Shown here: piece after piece, positions 63,798 to 64,000 of the stretch
How the letters are laid out: each line of letters opens with the position of its first letter
Numbering within the stretch: position 1 is the first letter of the stretch
Source: Blastopirellula marina
GTDB taxonomy: Bacteria > Planctomycetota > Planctomycetia > Pirellulales > Pirellulaceae
Length of the DNA: 64,000 nucleotides
Reading direction: 5' to 3'
Assembly: GCF_002967765.1 (NCBI RefSeq)
Contig: NZ_PUHY01000001.1
Coordinates: 62,001 to 126,000, forward strand
Notes under the pieces: generated by a model
The model's database searches: none
What the model was told of the DNA's origin: nothing
What the model saw: only the letters and a program-made list of their open reading frames with translations
Made by a program: the position numbers and the translations under genes

Positions 63798-64000
63798 TTA
63801 AGGCGTCACAAAGCCGCCAGTCGTCGGCTGAGAACAACCCGTCGTTTCGGGAATGGTCAGCGGAAGATTTCGCAAACTGCGGACGGCCAACCAGGCGAAG
63901 CATTCCGCCTCGAGCGTATCAGGACTTAAGCCGCGCTGATCGATGGTTTGCACGGTTTGGAAGTGCTCGGCCAACATCGACATGATTACAGGATGGTGCA
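63798..64000 (-). CDS. anmK: Anhydro-N-acetylmuramic acid kinase, C-terminal part (cut by window edge)
   Basis: Only the last 66 residues are present; the frame runs off the end without a stop. They match the AnmK C-terminus: His-Pro-Val-Ile-Met near the cut, Gly-Leu-Ser-Pro-Asp-Thr-Leu-Glu-Ala-Glu-Cys-Phe-Ala-Trp-Leu-Ala and Leu-Pro-Leu-Thr-x-Pro-x-Thr-Thr-Gly. AnmK phosphorylates and opens anhydro-MurNAc to MurNAc-6-phosphate, the MurQ substrate. This adds a second recycling entry next to the murQ block. Confidence 0.75.
   Translation of the reverse strand, partial: HHPVIMSMLAEHFQTVQTIDQRGLSPDTLEAECFAWLAVRSLRNLPLTIPETTGCSQPTTGGFVTP

Noticed and set aside
1-64000. CRISPR arrays, tRNA or rRNA genes, insertion sequences, prophage genes
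   Set aside because: No regularly spaced repeats, cloverleaf-like sequences, transposases or phage proteins were recognized by reading; a covariance-model scan was not possible.

Overview
The window looks like chromosomal DNA of a planctomycete of the Pirellula/Blastopirellula type. The evidence is protein families: a DUF1559 protein with a pilin-like N-terminus, a cytochrome/DUF1549/DUF1553 protein coupled to a Tat-exported DUF1501 protein, an SHD1-domain protein, a secreted sulfatase, EF-hand and secretin-N proteins, and large membrane proteases. No rRNA, tRNA, CRISPR array, insertion sequence or phage was seen. Genes are dense and lie in short operons on both strands.

Region 1 (1-8.2 kb) looks like a glutamate-scavenging regulon. 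A sigma-54 activator whose receiver domain lacks the phospho-acceptor Asp sits between two outward-facing sigma-54 promoter candidates. One serves VOC-dgcN-dgcA (D-glutamate breakdown). The other serves an NhaC-type antiporter and a gamma-glutamyltransferase. Region 2 (8.4-15.6 kb) holds an SHD1 protein and a heavy-metal RND efflux operon with His-rich partners and no outer-membrane channel gene. Region 3 (15.8-21.0 kb) has a sulfatase and a compact operon of two phosphoribosyltransferase-like proteins and a HAD phosphatase. That operon resembles part of the biosynthetic module of tellurite-resistance (Ter) stress loci, without TerD.

Region 4 (21.2-33.3 kb) is the most unusual part. It is a NitT/TauT-type ABC importer (one ATPase, one permease) built into a cassette with three substrate-binding proteins, two of them fused to OmpA-like domains. 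The cassette also encodes a two-module AAA+ ATPase, a von Willebrand A protein, a membrane coiled-coil protein and a PspA/IM30-like protein. It begins with a Rieske oxygenase gene interrupted by one in-frame amber codon. I suggest an envelope-associated uptake system in which the AAA+ protein remodels the PspA-like polymer.

Region 5 (33.3-38.6 kb) is a hybrid histidine kinase and a sigma-54 response regulator. Two closely matching sigma-54 promoters flank the regulator: one before a 134-residue orphan protein, the other before a 46-residue secreted peptide. Region 6 (38.7-54.6 kb) holds typical planctomycete surface and secreted proteins, a 1272-residue M48 protease, a secretin-N/EF-hand pair and an EEP-family hydrolase. 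Region 7 (54.8-64 kb) is a peptidoglycan-recycling block: a BadF-type amino-sugar kinase, MurQ, a sodium:solute symporter, a beta-lactamase-like/NamZ fusion and, at the window edge, the end of anmK. Together with region 1 it suggests a cell that recovers amino sugars and D-glutamate from cell walls.
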